Origin: Natrinema salifodinae
GTDB lineage: Archaea > Halobacteriota > Halobacteria > Halobacteriales > Natrialbaceae
DNA length: 64,000 bases
NCBI RefSeq assembly: GCF_900110455.1
Contig: NZ_FOIS01000002.1
Location: 310,001 to 374,000, forward strand
Direction: 5' to 3'
Part shown: piece after piece, positions 29,143 to 37,565 of the stretch
Numbering within the stretch: the first letter of the stretch is position 1
Layout of the letters: each line of letters begins with the position of its first letter
The notes under the pieces: model-generated
What the model saw: only the letters and a program-made list of their open reading frames with translations
Databases searched by the model: none
What the model was told of the DNA's origin: nothing
Program-made: the position numbers and the translations under genes

Positions 29143-29290
29143 CGGCGATCGATTTTCTCGAAGGCAACCAGTTTGGCTGCACGCAAATCCCGGTGGCAGC
29201 CACTCGCTCGTCCATCGAACGAATCGACCTTTGAGATTTCGACCATCGATCGAATCGTCCTTTGCGGTGTGCGGCGTCCGACCGTCTCGT
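29143..29290. repeat. Remnant of the island-end repeat (two short units)
   Basis: The block 29143-29222 (CGGCGATCGATTTTCTC, CCAGTTTGG, CCCGGTGG, ATCGAACGAA in order) is related to 38420-38512. Next to it, 24 bases at 29213-29236 are identical to 36713-36736, inside the att-linked repeat. A second, weaker copy of that unit follows at about 29245-29285. There is no copy of the tRNA end here. Likely an eroded left border of the integrated region. The rest of 29080-29458 has no gene I can support. Confidence 0.55.
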
Positions 29291-29458
29291 CGGGCTGGTG
29301 CTGAGAAGTTACCTAGGAATCCATCGATCCGAAGAAGCCCGCCCTCGTCGTGCACCGCAGTGTGTCTTTGCAGCGGTTGCACGACCAGCAGCGGCTGCGG
29401 AATTCCCACTCGATGCCTATCTATTCCTCGTGATCGTACCTCGCTTGAGGCGTGACTA

Positions 29459-30853
29459 ATGACCATCAACGCTCCGATCGACGAGCGCGAATACGACACG
29501 CTCGAGCAACGACTCCACGGCGAGGCGCTCCAACCCGGAGACGACGGCTACGACGAGGCTCGATCGATCTGGAACGCGATGATCGACCGGGAACCGTCCG
29601 TCATCGTCTGCCCCACCGGGGCAGCCGACGTGATGACCGCGGTGACGTTTGCCCGCGAGCGCGACCTCCCGCTCTCCGTCAAAGGCGGCGGCCATAACGT
29701 CGCCGGTAACGCCATCTGTGACGACGGTCTCACGATCGACCTGTCCTCGATGTCGTCGGTGCGGGTCGATCCCGCGGCCCAAACCGCTCGCGTCGGGCCC
29801 GGTGCGACGATGGCCGACCTCGACCACGAGACGCAGGCGTTCGGTCTCGCTACGCCTGGCGGCGTCATCTCGACGACCGGCGTCGCCGGAGTCACGCTCG
29901 GCGGCGGGATCGGCTGGCTCAGCCGTAAATACGGCCTCTCGATCGACAACCTTCGGTCGGTCGATGTCGTCACCGCGGACGGGGAGGTCGTAACCGCAAA
30001 CGAAGACGAGAACCCGGATCTCTTCTGGGCGATTCGCGGCGGGAGCGGCAACTTCGGGATCGTCACGTCGTTCGAGTTCGACCTCCACGAGGTCGGCCCG
30101 GAGGTGCTCTTCGGACCGATCGTCTACCCGTACGAGGACGCACCCGACGTGTTTGCCCGCTACGAGGAGTTTACCCGTGACGCGCCGCGGGAGTGCACCG
30201 TCTGGGCGAACAGCGTCGCGGCGCCGCCGCTCCCGTTCCTTCCCGAAGCGGTCCACGGAACCACGGTTCTCATACTGATGGGATTCTACGCCGGCGATCT
30301 CGACGAGGGCAAGGCGGTGCTCGAACCGCTCCGCGAGTTCGGTGAGCCCATCGCCGACGCCGTCGAACCGATGCGCTACACGGAGGCCCAGAGCCTTCTG
30401 GACGACCTGTACGCCGAGGGGGCTCGAAACTACTGGAAGGCGCCCAATTTCACGGCGCTCGGCGAGGAGACGATCGACACCATCCTCGAGTACGCCGAAC
30501 GGTCCCCGACCCCGCAATCCGAGATACTCATCCATCAGGTCGGCGGGGCCGTCAACGATGTCGCGTCGGATGCGACCGCATACCCCCACCGGGACACGGA
30601 GTTCATCGTAACCGTCGCCGCGCGCTGGGAGGACCGGACGAAAGACGACGAGTGCATCGCGTGGGTGCGAGAGTGTCACGACGCGCTCGCTGAAACCGCG
30701 ACGGGCGGGACGTACGTCAACTTCGAGGGCGACCGCGAAGGCCGTGAGCGGAACGCGTACGGCGAGAACTACGACCGACTCGTCGAGTCGAAACACGAGT
30801 ACGACCCGGAGAACCGCTTCCGGTTGAATCAAAACGTGAAACCAGCAGACTAG
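29459..30853 (+). CDS. FAD-binding oxidoreductase, berberine bridge enzyme-like
   Basis: 464 residues. A PCMH-type FAD-binding domain occupies about 45-215: VKGGGHNVAGNA holds the His that usually binds FAD covalently, and TPGGVISTTGVAGVTLGGGIGWLSRKYGL region (landmark GVAGVTLGGGIGWLSR) is the second flavin loop. Only the His attachment is visible; the Cys of bicovalent enzymes is not in the expected place. The C-terminal BBE motif NYDRLVESKHEYDPENRFRLNQN is complete. Such enzymes oxidise sugars or alkaloid-like substrates with O2; the substrate here is unknown. Base composition is like the core genome although it lies next to the island border. Confidence 0.92.
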   Translation: MTINAPIDEREYDTLEQRLHGEALQPGDDGYDEARSIWNAMIDREPSVIVCPTGAADVMTAVTFARERDLPLSVKGGGHNVAGNAICDDGLTIDLSSMSSVRVDPAAQTARVGPGATMADLDHETQAFGLATPGGVISTTGVAGVTLGGGIGWLSRKYGLSIDNLRSVDVVTADGEVVTANEDENPDLFWAIRGGSGNFGIVTSFEFDLHEVGPEVLFGPIVYPYEDAPDVFARYEEFTRDAPRECTVWANSVAAPPLPFLPEAVHGTTVLILMGFYAGDLDEGKAVLEPLREFGEPIADAVEPMRYTEAQSLLDDLYAEGARNYWKAPNFTALGEETIDTILEYAERSPTPQSEILIHQVGGAVNDVASDATAYPHRDTEFIVTVAARWEDRTKDDECIAWVRECHDALAETATGGTYVNFEGDREGRERNAYGENYDRLVESKHEYDPENRFRLNQNVKPAD

Positions 30854-31422
30854 GTGAGTAGTGGGTCGTGGACGCTCCATACTCACCCACCGCAATTGAC
30901 AGAACCCGACCAAAACGCTCAGCTGTTATTAAATAGAAGGTACAAATGCGGCGCTAAGTGGTTATACGGCTCGTACCCCTCAATAGCGGAAGTTGAACCG
31001 ATCGATCGCGGTATCCTCGAATCTAGATCATAGAGATCTACGACCGTTCAAAATGGCCGAAACTCTTTTTCAGAGTCCCACTTCCAGTTCAAGCTATCGA
31101 ACGAAGGCAACGGCGCTGCGTTCGATTGGAGAATCACTCCGCCATTGTTAAGTGATCATGCTCCTCGAAAGTATGGGAGCTGAAGGCTGTTTTCGACCGA
31201 CGAAAGCATCGCCCTCTCGCGGTTCCCACGATGTATGACACGACATATGTGTGGCTCCTGTTAGGTTTTACATCGGCACCACGAACCATGAGTCTGAAGC
31301 CGATCGAACATACGACGCGCTCAAGGACGGATAAACTTCCGCTAACCAGATATCGGGAATTCTACTTTCTTCCCCCTTCTGCTGAGAGTGTCACCGAGGT
31401 ACTTTCGGTGCGGCCCTCGAAA
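30854..31422. other. Gene-poor stretch
   Basis: About 570 bases with mixed composition between the FAD oxidoreductase and the protease. No frame has convincing coding character or recognisable similarity. A possible decayed sequence is suggested by the drop in GC and by short AT-rich runs near 30925-30945. Confidence 0.4.
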
Positions 31423-32667
31423 TCAGTGGGTCGTCTTGCTTTTCTCCTGTTTGTTCTTCAGGTGGGTCGCAACGGCTGCGGCGTTGACTAGACCAGCGCC
31501 TTGTTCTTCGGGCGGGAGACCGATGTCCTCTGCCGTCTCCATCATGAAGGTTCGCGCTTCGCCAGCAGTAAACCCGAGTGCCATCAGTAATGCACCTGTC
31601 CCACTCACATGTGGTGACGCCATCGATGTCCCGCTGAGTACGCCGTAGTTATCGTTCGGGAAGGTCGAAAGGACGTCCACACCGGGTGCCGCGAGCTCGA
31701 TTTCGGGACCGAAGTTTGAGAACCACGCGAGTTCGTCGTCGGAGGTCGTCGCGCTCACCGCGAGAACTTCGTCCGCAGATGCGGGATAGCTCACCGGACC
31801 GGCCTCGTTTCCTGCTGAGGAGATCAGTAAGACTCCTTGCTCAGACGCAAACTCGACGGCAGCCTGGACAAGTGGCGAGAACGGCCCGCCTAAACTCATG
31901 TTCGCCACATCGTACCCCTGTACAGCGGTCCAGAGGATGCCAAGTGCGACATCCGAAGCGAATCCGATCCCGTTCTGATTCAGCACCTTCGCGGCATGCA
32001 GTGTGGTTTCCGGCGCCACGCCGAGAACACCGAGCTGGTTGTCAAGCGCACCGATCGTTCCGGCGACGTGCGTTCCGTGACCGTGATCATCATCCCACGG
32101 TGCATCGCAGTCTCCTTGACACGGCGTGAACGCAACCCCCTCACCCACGCTTGCGGACAGGTCCTCGTGCGTGGAATCGATTCCCGTATTGATCACCGCG
32201 ACATGAGACGTTTCGCCTCGGATTCCCTTCTCGTGTGCAACCGGCGCACCGATCCGATCAACGCCCCAGGGGACTATTTGGCCGTCTGGATCGTGGACCC
32301 GAATCTCCTGTGGCGGCAGACCGGTTCGATACCGCGGATCGGCTTCTATAAACTCGATGGGGTCAGCCTCGGAGAGTTCCTGCAACCCCTCGGGAGACGC
32401 CTCAATGGTGACCGTATTGAGTGGATCGATATCATAAATGACCTCTTCTGCCACGGCTTTTGCTCTCTCAGCTCCCCTCTCGTCGGCATATTCAACGTTG
32501 AATCTGTCTTGGCCGTCGAGCGTGCTCAGTTGCTCCTCCATTCCAGTATCTTGTGCTTGGATACTGGTCGCACCTGCGATCCCGCCCAACGTGAGACCTG
32601 CTGCGCCCACCGTTTTAAGGATATTCCGCCGGCTGAGATTGCCGATGTCCGCTATCTCATCAGGCAT
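31423..32667 (-). CDS. Secreted subtilisin-like protease homologue with Asp-to-Asn change in the catalytic triad
   Basis: 414 residues. A Tat signal (LSRRNILKTVGAAG) leads to an I9-like propeptide (about 50-112) and a subtilase domain. The catalytic His (H197 in HGHGTHVAG), the oxyanion Asn (N287 in SSAGNEAG) and the nucleophile Ser (S348 in SGTSMASPH) are present. The position of the catalytic Asp is N160: the motif reads VAVINTGIDSTHEDL, where active enzymes have D before [ST]G. The codon is AAT at 32190-32188. Everything else is intact and in frame. It may be an impaired or non-proteolytic member, or the base could be an error. The C-terminus has no PPC or beta-jelly extension as in halolysins. 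Confidence 0.88.
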   Translation of the reverse strand: MPDEIADIGNLSRRNILKTVGAAGLTLGGIAGATSIQAQDTGMEEQLSTLDGQDRFNVEYADERGAERAKAVAEEVIYDIDPLNTVTIEASPEGLQELSEADPIEFIEADPRYRTGLPPQEIRVHDPDGQIVPWGVDRIGAPVAHEKGIRGETSHVAVINTGIDSTHEDLSASVGEGVAFTPCQGDCDAPWDDDHGHGTHVAGTIGALDNQLGVLGVAPETTLHAAKVLNQNGIGFASDVALGILWTAVQGYDVANMSLGGPFSPLVQAAVEFASEQGVLLISSAGNEAGPVSYPASADEVLAVSATTSDDELAWFSNFGPEIELAAPGVDVLSTFPNDNYGVLSGTSMASPHVSGTGALLMALGFTAGEARTFMMETAEDIGLPPEEQGAGLVNAAAVATHLKNKQEKSKTTH

Positions 32668-33015
32668 GTCAAACTAGTCAGAGATATTCGTGTAAATCGT
32701 ATTATTCCAACTACCAGTAATTCAGCAACAGCTAAAATAGTAGCATCAAGAACTCACCAAGAGTTCTTTTCAATTTCTTGTGTATAAATTAAACAAGTGA
32801 GCAGATTTCCTGTGTATATTCGTATTACAAGTTTTGTAAGTAGAGGATATAGTCCATCAGTTACTGAACGCTTTTCGAAATAGGCAGTGAATCCTGGCGA
32901 ATCGCAGGACGACAGGGATCCCCGTTCGATAATCGAATGAAATCAAACGCGCGATCGGCGGATTGTTTATAAATTATGTACTGCCGTCTTCCGAATGTGA
33001 TTCGTTCAAAAACGA
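32668..33015. other. AT-enriched non-coding stretch before the outermost att-like repeat
   Basis: About 350 bases, markedly AT-rich between 32700 and 32880. It contains the protease promoter region (minus strand) and two small inverted repeats (GTTCGATAATCGAA near 32924 and ATTCGTTCAAAAACGAAT near 33000). No gene seen. Confidence 0.4.
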
Positions 33016-33085
33016 ATGGGTGCTGCAGGCACTAGTTCGAGTGTCGAACGAATCGACATTTGAGGTGTGAGGCGTCCGAAATCGG
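33016..33085 (+). repeat. att-like repeat, outermost copy
   Basis: 33016-33029 matches the 3' end of tRNA-Arg (42480-42493) in 13 of 14 bases. The following bases to about 33085 match 36704-36759 with roughly a dozen differences over 70 (shared landmarks CTAGTTCGA, TCGAACGAATCGAC, TTTGAGG, TGAGGCG). An integrase gene begins 45 bases further right, the usual arrangement for a tRNA-integrated element. Confidence 0.7.
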
Positions 33086-33129
33086 ACGTCTCAAAACGGT
33101 AATTCTGGGGAATCGCGTGGAGATGACCA

Positions 33130-33957
33130 ATGAGTCTCGAACCAATCGACCCCGAACACGCACTCGAACTGTACTTAGCCGACCGTGAAAACAGTGTCAC
33201 CCAAGCGACGATCTATTCACATCGTTCACGACTGGGCCACTTCATCCGGTGGTGCAATGAGGAAGGAATCGGGAACTTGAACGAGCTATCAGCCCGCCAG
33301 CTCCACGAGTTCCGGATCTGGCGGCGTGTCGAATGCGACCTGGCACCGGCTACCGAGAAGACCCAGATGGACACGTTACTAGTCTTCATCAAGTGGCTGG
33401 AATCCATTAATGGCGTTGAACAGGATTTGCACACGAAGGTGCTGTTCTCCGGCGCTGACTGGTAACGACAACATCCGAAGCGTGATACTGGACTCAGAGC
33501 GAGCTGAACAGATCTTGGAATACTACGGAAATATGAGTACATGTCGCGGCCGCACGTGGCGTTGGAACTAATGTGGCACACAATGCTGCGGGTCGGTGCA
33601 GTCCACGCACTGGATTGTGCCGACTACGATCCTGTAAACCAGGCTCTCGAAGTAATCCATCGTCCAGAGACTCGAACACCACTGAAGAACGGTGAAACGG
33701 GAGAACGGTTCGTCGCGCTCTCGGAAGACGTCTGTGAGGTGCTCGACGACTGGATCGAACAGCAACGACCAGCAGTCACTGATGAACATGGCCGTGAACT
33801 ACTCGTGACAACGCCGGAAGGGTGTGCTCACACAACACCCTTCGCGGCGACTGCTACCGGTACGCTCTCCCGTGTGTCCCGACGAGAGAGTGCCCGCACG
33901 GGCGCGAAATGGAGGAGTGTTCAGCGGCCGACTACGACGGCGCTTCGTCCGACGTGG
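33130..33957 (+). pseudogene. Decayed tyrosine integrase (copy 1)
   Basis: The N-terminal core-binding domain is intact (YLADRENSVTQATIYSHRSRLGHFIRWCNE). The frame then breaks at about 33452 (one extra base), about 33530 (one base missing; the restored reading is YYGKYEYMSRPHVALEL) and about 33830 (one base missing). The catalytic Arg region LRVGAVHALD and the Cys-rich segment CPHGREMEECSAADYDGASS are recognisable, but the HAIRRG/Tyr end is lost: homology stops near 33957 and unrelated sequence follows. It cannot yield an active recombinase. Sister of the integrase at 38855. Confidence 0.85.
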
Positions 33958-33962
33958 CCGTA

Positions 33963-34097
33963 ATGGACCCGTTCGAATTCTATTCGAACGACGGCCGCCA
34001 GCACTGGTGGCGCTCGGATACACGGGACGCCTGGTTCGCGCGAAACGTCTACGTCCCGATGAGTACGACACTCGGCGATTCGCGCGACGAGTTGTGA
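33963..34097 (+). CDS. Small ORF fragment fused behind the broken integrase, virus-like
   Basis: 44 codons (MDPFEFYSNDGRQHWWRSD start). It runs in the same frame as the last integrase segment, so it may be the tail end of another element's gene joined by recombination. A further 19-codon frame (34099-34158) overlaps the next gene start by ATGA, a tight packing typical of viral operons. I do not recognise the protein. Confidence 0.35.
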   Translation: MDPFEFYSNDGRQHWWRSDTRDAWFARNVYVPMSTTLGDSRDEL

Positions 34098-34154
34098 GAT
34101 GAATAGCACGACAACCGACCGGCGGCACGCGACAACTCCCGATATAATACAACC

Positions 34155-34660
34155 ATGAGTTCCAACCCCAACGATCCGACAAACGACAGCGAAATCGACG
34201 AAATAAGTATGAGCCGGCGCGACACGATAATGGCAGGCGCAGCGGCTCCGATGTCATTTTGGGATCGGTTCGAACTGTTCGGCGAGGAATCGGAAGCGAG
34301 TATGACATCCTCCGCATCCTTAACGCCGAAACGCCAGTCGATGAGGAAGTCACTAAACTCGATTTCGGCGATAACCTTTCGGTCGAACAGACTGGCGAGG
34401 ACGGCGTCCGAATCGATGCAGCGGCCAGTGGTGGCGACAGTTCCTTAGCGGAATGGTCTGAAACCGACACTGGTGTGCTCTCAGGCCCCTCGCTCAACGC
34501 GGGTGAAATAAATAGCACTCTCGAACTTATCGGACCCGATGACGACATAGCTACTATCAATTCACTACTCTCCGAACAAGGAACGATCCTTCTTTTCGAG
34601 ACCGGAAGACACGATTTAGCTGACGAAAGGGTACGATATGCTCACGAACATGGCCGGTAA
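34155..34660 (+). pseudogene. Frameshifted Tat-signal protein of viral/proviral type
   Basis: The first frame encodes an N-terminus with a Tat-like MSRRDTIMAGAAAPMSFWD. Coding then shifts near 34290 into the frame that reads YDILRILNAETPVDEEVTKLDFGDNLSVEQ and continues to 34660. The two together give about 167 residues. The VTKLDFGDNLSV-type opening is what I associate with tail or beta-helix proteins of haloarchaeal proviruses; that is a recollection, not a match. Non-functional as it stands. Confidence 0.55.
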
Positions 34661-34886
34661 ACTCGCGTGGCTCAAGCAACGCGGCGACCTCAAGCAACGG
34701 GTCGTGATCGAACGGATAGTTGTGACGACTAAGCAGATTGAAACTCTGGACCTCCCGCGGAAGCCGATAGAGGAGAGTATGGCGGCCGGGACTGGCGGCG
34801 ATGTACCGCTACCCAAGGATTCAATCTATGGTTCAGATCGATCCGACATTGCGAACGATACAAGCACTAATAAAACAATTAAGTGA
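34638..34886 (+). CDS. Small ORF, probable fragment of a proviral protein
   Basis: 82 codons overlapping the previous pseudogene by 23 bases; a second ATG at 34650 is possible. The segment IVVTTKQIETLDLPRKPIEES looks like a conserved motif of haloviral or plasmid proteins of unknown role. The C-terminal DIANDTSTNKTIK is AT-rich and may be new sequence at a junction with the following AT-rich block. Confidence 0.4.
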   Translation: MLTNMAGKLAWLKQRGDLKQRVVIERIVVTTKQIETLDLPRKPIEESMAAGTGGDVPLPKDSIYGSDRSDIANDTSTNKTIK

Positions 34887-35003
34887 ATATATCTAATTAA
34901 TTATTGTAATGGTATTAATTCAGTATACCCATGGGAGCAGTACCTATAGATAACCAATAGACATATCCAAAGATTTATTAGTTATTGCACGTGTTTAACT
35001 AAT

Positions 35004-35945
35004 ATGCAACGTAGGAAATTGCTAAAAACTACTGGGATTGGTCTTGTAACAACTGGTACCTTTGTTGGTCAATCATTAGGATCAACACAAAGAGATGATC
35101 CTAAAAGTATTAAAGAGGATATGATAGAAGCAACAAAGACTCAAAGAGATGAGGGAGAGAAAGCAGCAGACGACGTCTTAGAAGATAATGGTTATCGTAC
35201 CTCTAGGAAAAATTATAAAGTTAAAAATATAAAATTAGGCCAAGGTACTAACGGGGAAGACCTAGACATCGAGGAAGAAGATCAGGAAGATGGAATAGGT
35301 ATCGAGTCAATTGAGGATCCGGATGATGGGGGTATTGGATTAATTATGAGAGGAACAACTAGAGATTCGTCTGATATATATACATTCCAACTCCAATATG
35401 ATTATCATTTTGAGTTCTATCGTCACGCTGATCCAAACGGCGGTTGTACTATTGAGGACATCAGTTATGGTGTTGATCCAAAAGATGGAGTTGGTCTTTT
35501 TTATAAAAACCCAGAATCATATTGGAAACTTGCTACTGATAATGTTCAGGATGACATTATCACAATAGGAAATACTGAGTTTTCTTCAGATGCGTCATCT
35601 TATACTGATGGAAAAATCGGGTTTAGAGCCGACGATAAAGAACTGTATAAGTCCTGGTTATCTAGCTTTAGTGATTATCCTTGTGTAGATGAGGGACGAT
35701 ACATTAATCAAAAATTTGGAGGTACGTCCGCTGTAATGCTTAAACCACTTGGGGACTACTCCGAAACACAAAGAGCTGTTTATATGAGATATACCCATGC
35801 TCATGACTCCTTTGCAATTAGTCCCTCACTTTCACTTGGGATACCACCAAGCGTTTCAATCGAAGGCTATAACAGTGTTGACCAAACAGAGATAGCTGAA
35901 AAACCAGATGGAGACGTTCTAGTTATTCGTCAAGAAGACATATAA
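35004..35945 (+). CDS. Tat-exported protein of unknown function in an AT-rich cassette
   Basis: 313 residues. The N-terminus MQRRKLLKTTGIGLVTTGTF is a textbook Tat signal (RRKLLK). The mature part is rich in Asp, Tyr and Lys and has two or three Cys (GGCTIEDI, YPCVDEG) that could form a disulfide. A Gly/Ser/Pro hydrophobic stretch near 275-290 (ISPSLSLGIPPSVSIEG) might insert in membranes. The gene and its flanks are far more AT-rich than any other gene in the window and use A/T-ending codons, so it is a recent import. No lipobox and no enzyme motif. I do not recognise a family. Confidence 0.8.
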   Translation: MQRRKLLKTTGIGLVTTGTFVGQSLGSTQRDDPKSIKEDMIEATKTQRDEGEKAADDVLEDNGYRTSRKNYKVKNIKLGQGTNGEDLDIEEEDQEDGIGIESIEDPDDGGIGLIMRGTTRDSSDIYTFQLQYDYHFEFYRHADPNGGCTIEDISYGVDPKDGVGLFYKNPESYWKLATDNVQDDIITIGNTEFSSDASSYTDGKIGFRADDKELYKSWLSSFSDYPCVDEGRYINQKFGGTSAVMLKPLGDYSETQRAVYMRYTHAHDSFAISPSLSLGIPPSVSIEGYNSVDQTEIAEKPDGDVLVIRQEDI

Positions 35946-36010
35946 TACCTCCCCCCCCCAACATCTAAATAACTATTATGATTTCATTAGTTTTATTATG
36001 GGTGCATTTA
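35946..36010. other. Convergent gap with a nine-C run
   Basis: Between the Tat-exported protein and the small membrane protein lies a run of nine C (35951-35959) followed by AT-rich, T-rich sequence. It could act as a transcription stop for both convergent genes, but a C run is also prone to slippage and sequencing error. Confidence 0.3.
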
Positions 36011-36199
36011 TCAAGTCCTCGTATCTGCACTTGAAATGAAGTACCTTAGCAGAGTTAGAAGGGAGAAAAATAGTCCACCAATCACCATTAAAAAAGGAAT
36101 ATCATTTTCTTCTACAGCGCTTAATTGTGTGTAAATCATTAATATCCCACCTACTAACGATATATGCATCCCAATAATGCTAATATGCGTTTTATCCAT
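36011..36199 (-). CDS. Small two-helix membrane protein in the AT-rich cassette
   Basis: 62 residues. Two hydrophobic segments: ISIIGMHISLVGGILMIYTQL (about 6-26) and IPFLMVIGGLFFSLLTLLRYF (about 34-54), with an acidic loop between and a short basic end. Base composition matches the convergent Tat-exported protein, so the two probably arrived together. A membrane immunity or accessory role is possible but unproven. Confidence 0.55.
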   Translation of the reverse strand: MDKTHISIIGMHISLVGGILMIYTQLSAVEENDIPFLMVIGGLFFSLLTLLRYFISSADTRT

Positions 36200-36689
36200 G
36201 ACTATATCTACTCACAACCCCAATTAATAATTTCGATTAAAGGACGATGTTTAGTAAATATAAAATTATATTAGTGATGGTCACAAAAAGTAGAATATAT
36301 CTAATCCCCATCTAGTCGTAGTCCAGTCGGAACATAGCTCACCAGCAATATGCTGCACTAGCTGTCTCTTTGGCACTACTAAGCGCGACTGAGTTCCTGG
36401 GCCTGGCGATAGTTCACAGGCAGTCACGAAGTAGCGGTCGATGATCTTCCCCGCAAGATGGTTCGGTTATCGGAGCCACTGACGGGCACTCGAGCGCACG
36501 TGTCTGTTGACACTGTCTTGCCTATTATTCACCATATGATTATTTGCCTCCGGGCTGTTCTTGGCTCTACCGAATCGCATGACGGGAGTGACCGGTTCAC
36601 AAATCATGACGAACTCCAGCCAGGGTGGCGGCAGAGAATTTATATACACCATGCCGCCAGCTAATGGATTCGAACCGTGACGAAGTGTG
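36200..36689. other. Decayed non-coding stretch left of the middle att-like repeat
   Basis: AT-rich to about 36330, then mixed. Several short open frames exist on both strands, none convincing. A TATA-like AGAATTTATATACACC lies at 36636-36651 with no gene directly after it. Confidence 0.4.
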
Positions 36690-36759
36690 ATGGGCGCTGC
36701 AGGCTCTAGTTCGACCATCGAACGAATCGACCTTTGAGGCATGAGGCGGTCGAACTCGA
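36690..36759 (+). repeat. att-like repeat, middle copy
   Basis: 36690-36703 (ATGGGCGCTGCAGG) is identical to the 3' end region of tRNA-Arg at 42480-42493. The next 55 bases resemble those at 33030-33085. No integrase follows this copy; the segment to its right holds two genes on the minus strand. Confidence 0.7.
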
Positions 36760-36928
36760 GCAACTGAGAATAGGACTGATAACAACCATTTGATACTCTT
36801 GCATCTCCATGCGAGATACATAGCGCATAGTCAGCATGTTCCGACCGCAATCGAGGAGCAGGGGCGATTGCTTATTACAGAGAAAATCTATATCTCGGAC
36901 GCCGTCGAACAGGCTGTAGTGACTGGAA

Positions 36929-37402
36929 TCACTCCTCGCGTTTACCGTACGTTTCCTCACCCCAACCATAGTCGGACGCTTCGTCGTTCCGTTCGAGGTA
37001 GTCCTCCAGTACCTCCTGTACCGCTCGGCCGAGATCCTCTAACTCACCGTCAATCATTGAAACCGTGCTCGAATCGAGCGACTCAGTCGCATTTCGCTCC
37101 CGCCAGTCGTCCGAAATCATTGGGGCGTCGAAGCGAAGGCGGTCTTCGGTTGGGTCCCAGTAGAAGTCGAACGCTTGGAACAGGCCGAGGTCGCTGACAA
37201 TTCGAACGTGTTCTTCATCGAGATTCGTGTACTCGGTCCACTCGTTGAATCCCTCCTTCCACGCACCCTCCTGAAGCAGGTCTTCGATGTCCTCGCGGTA
37301 GAAGTCCTCTGACCCGAGCGTCTCTTCTTGCCACTCGAACTCGCGAGGCATTCCTCGGTTCGAGAGGTCTGGTGGTTCCGGCACCTCTATATCGAGCGCC
37401 AT
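36929..37402 (-). CDS. Acidic hypothetical protein, conserved type
   Basis: 157 residues from the ATG at 37402 (MALDIEVPEPPDLSNRGMPR). Strongly acidic and Trp-rich, no transmembrane segment or known motif. The segment FDFYWDPTEDRLRFDAPMISDDWRER suggests a folded beta-alpha domain. A longer upstream frame exists, but its sequence is low-complexity and basic, unlike the rest. It lies in the middle att-bounded segment. Function unknown. Confidence 0.65.
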   Translation of the reverse strand: MALDIEVPEPPDLSNRGMPREFEWQEETLGSEDFYREDIEDLLQEGAWKEGFNEWTEYTNLDEEHVRIVSDLGLFQAFDFYWDPTEDRLRFDAPMISDDWRERNATESLDSSTVSMIDGELEDLGRAVQEVLEDYLERNDEASDYGWGEETYGKREE

Positions 37403-37565
37403 AACAGTGGTTTCACTGGTAACACAATAAAGGCATAGCAGTTCCAAACGAGACGGAACGAGACGCCTCTCGCAAGAGAATATCCCGTTACTGGATAGAG
37501 GGCGCGTATCGGTCACGCTTGGAACTTGACAGCAGTCATTGTAACGATCGCCCGTGATCGTCGGT

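Noticed and set aside
29456-30913. 485-codon open frame antisense to the FAD oxidoreductase
   Set aside because: The sense frame has the flavin His loop and the BBE C-terminus; the antisense protein has no domain pattern.
30900-31422. A gene or RNA between the FAD oxidoreductase and the protease
   Set aside because: No frame longer than about 85 codons with sensible composition, and no foldable RNA consensus I can recognise.
33963-34886. An active small virus operon
   Set aside because: The packing is virus-like, but the main frame is broken near 34290 and the neighbouring integrase is dead, so a remnant is the better reading.
35951-35959. Phase-variation switch at the nine-C run
   Set aside because: The run lies outside both reading frames (after the stop of one gene and the end of the other), so slippage would not change either protein.
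36655-36680. Possible second tRNA T-arm (GGATTCGAACC) left of the middle att copy
   Set aside because: The flanking bases do not form a T stem or acceptor stem, and no anticodon arm is found on either side.
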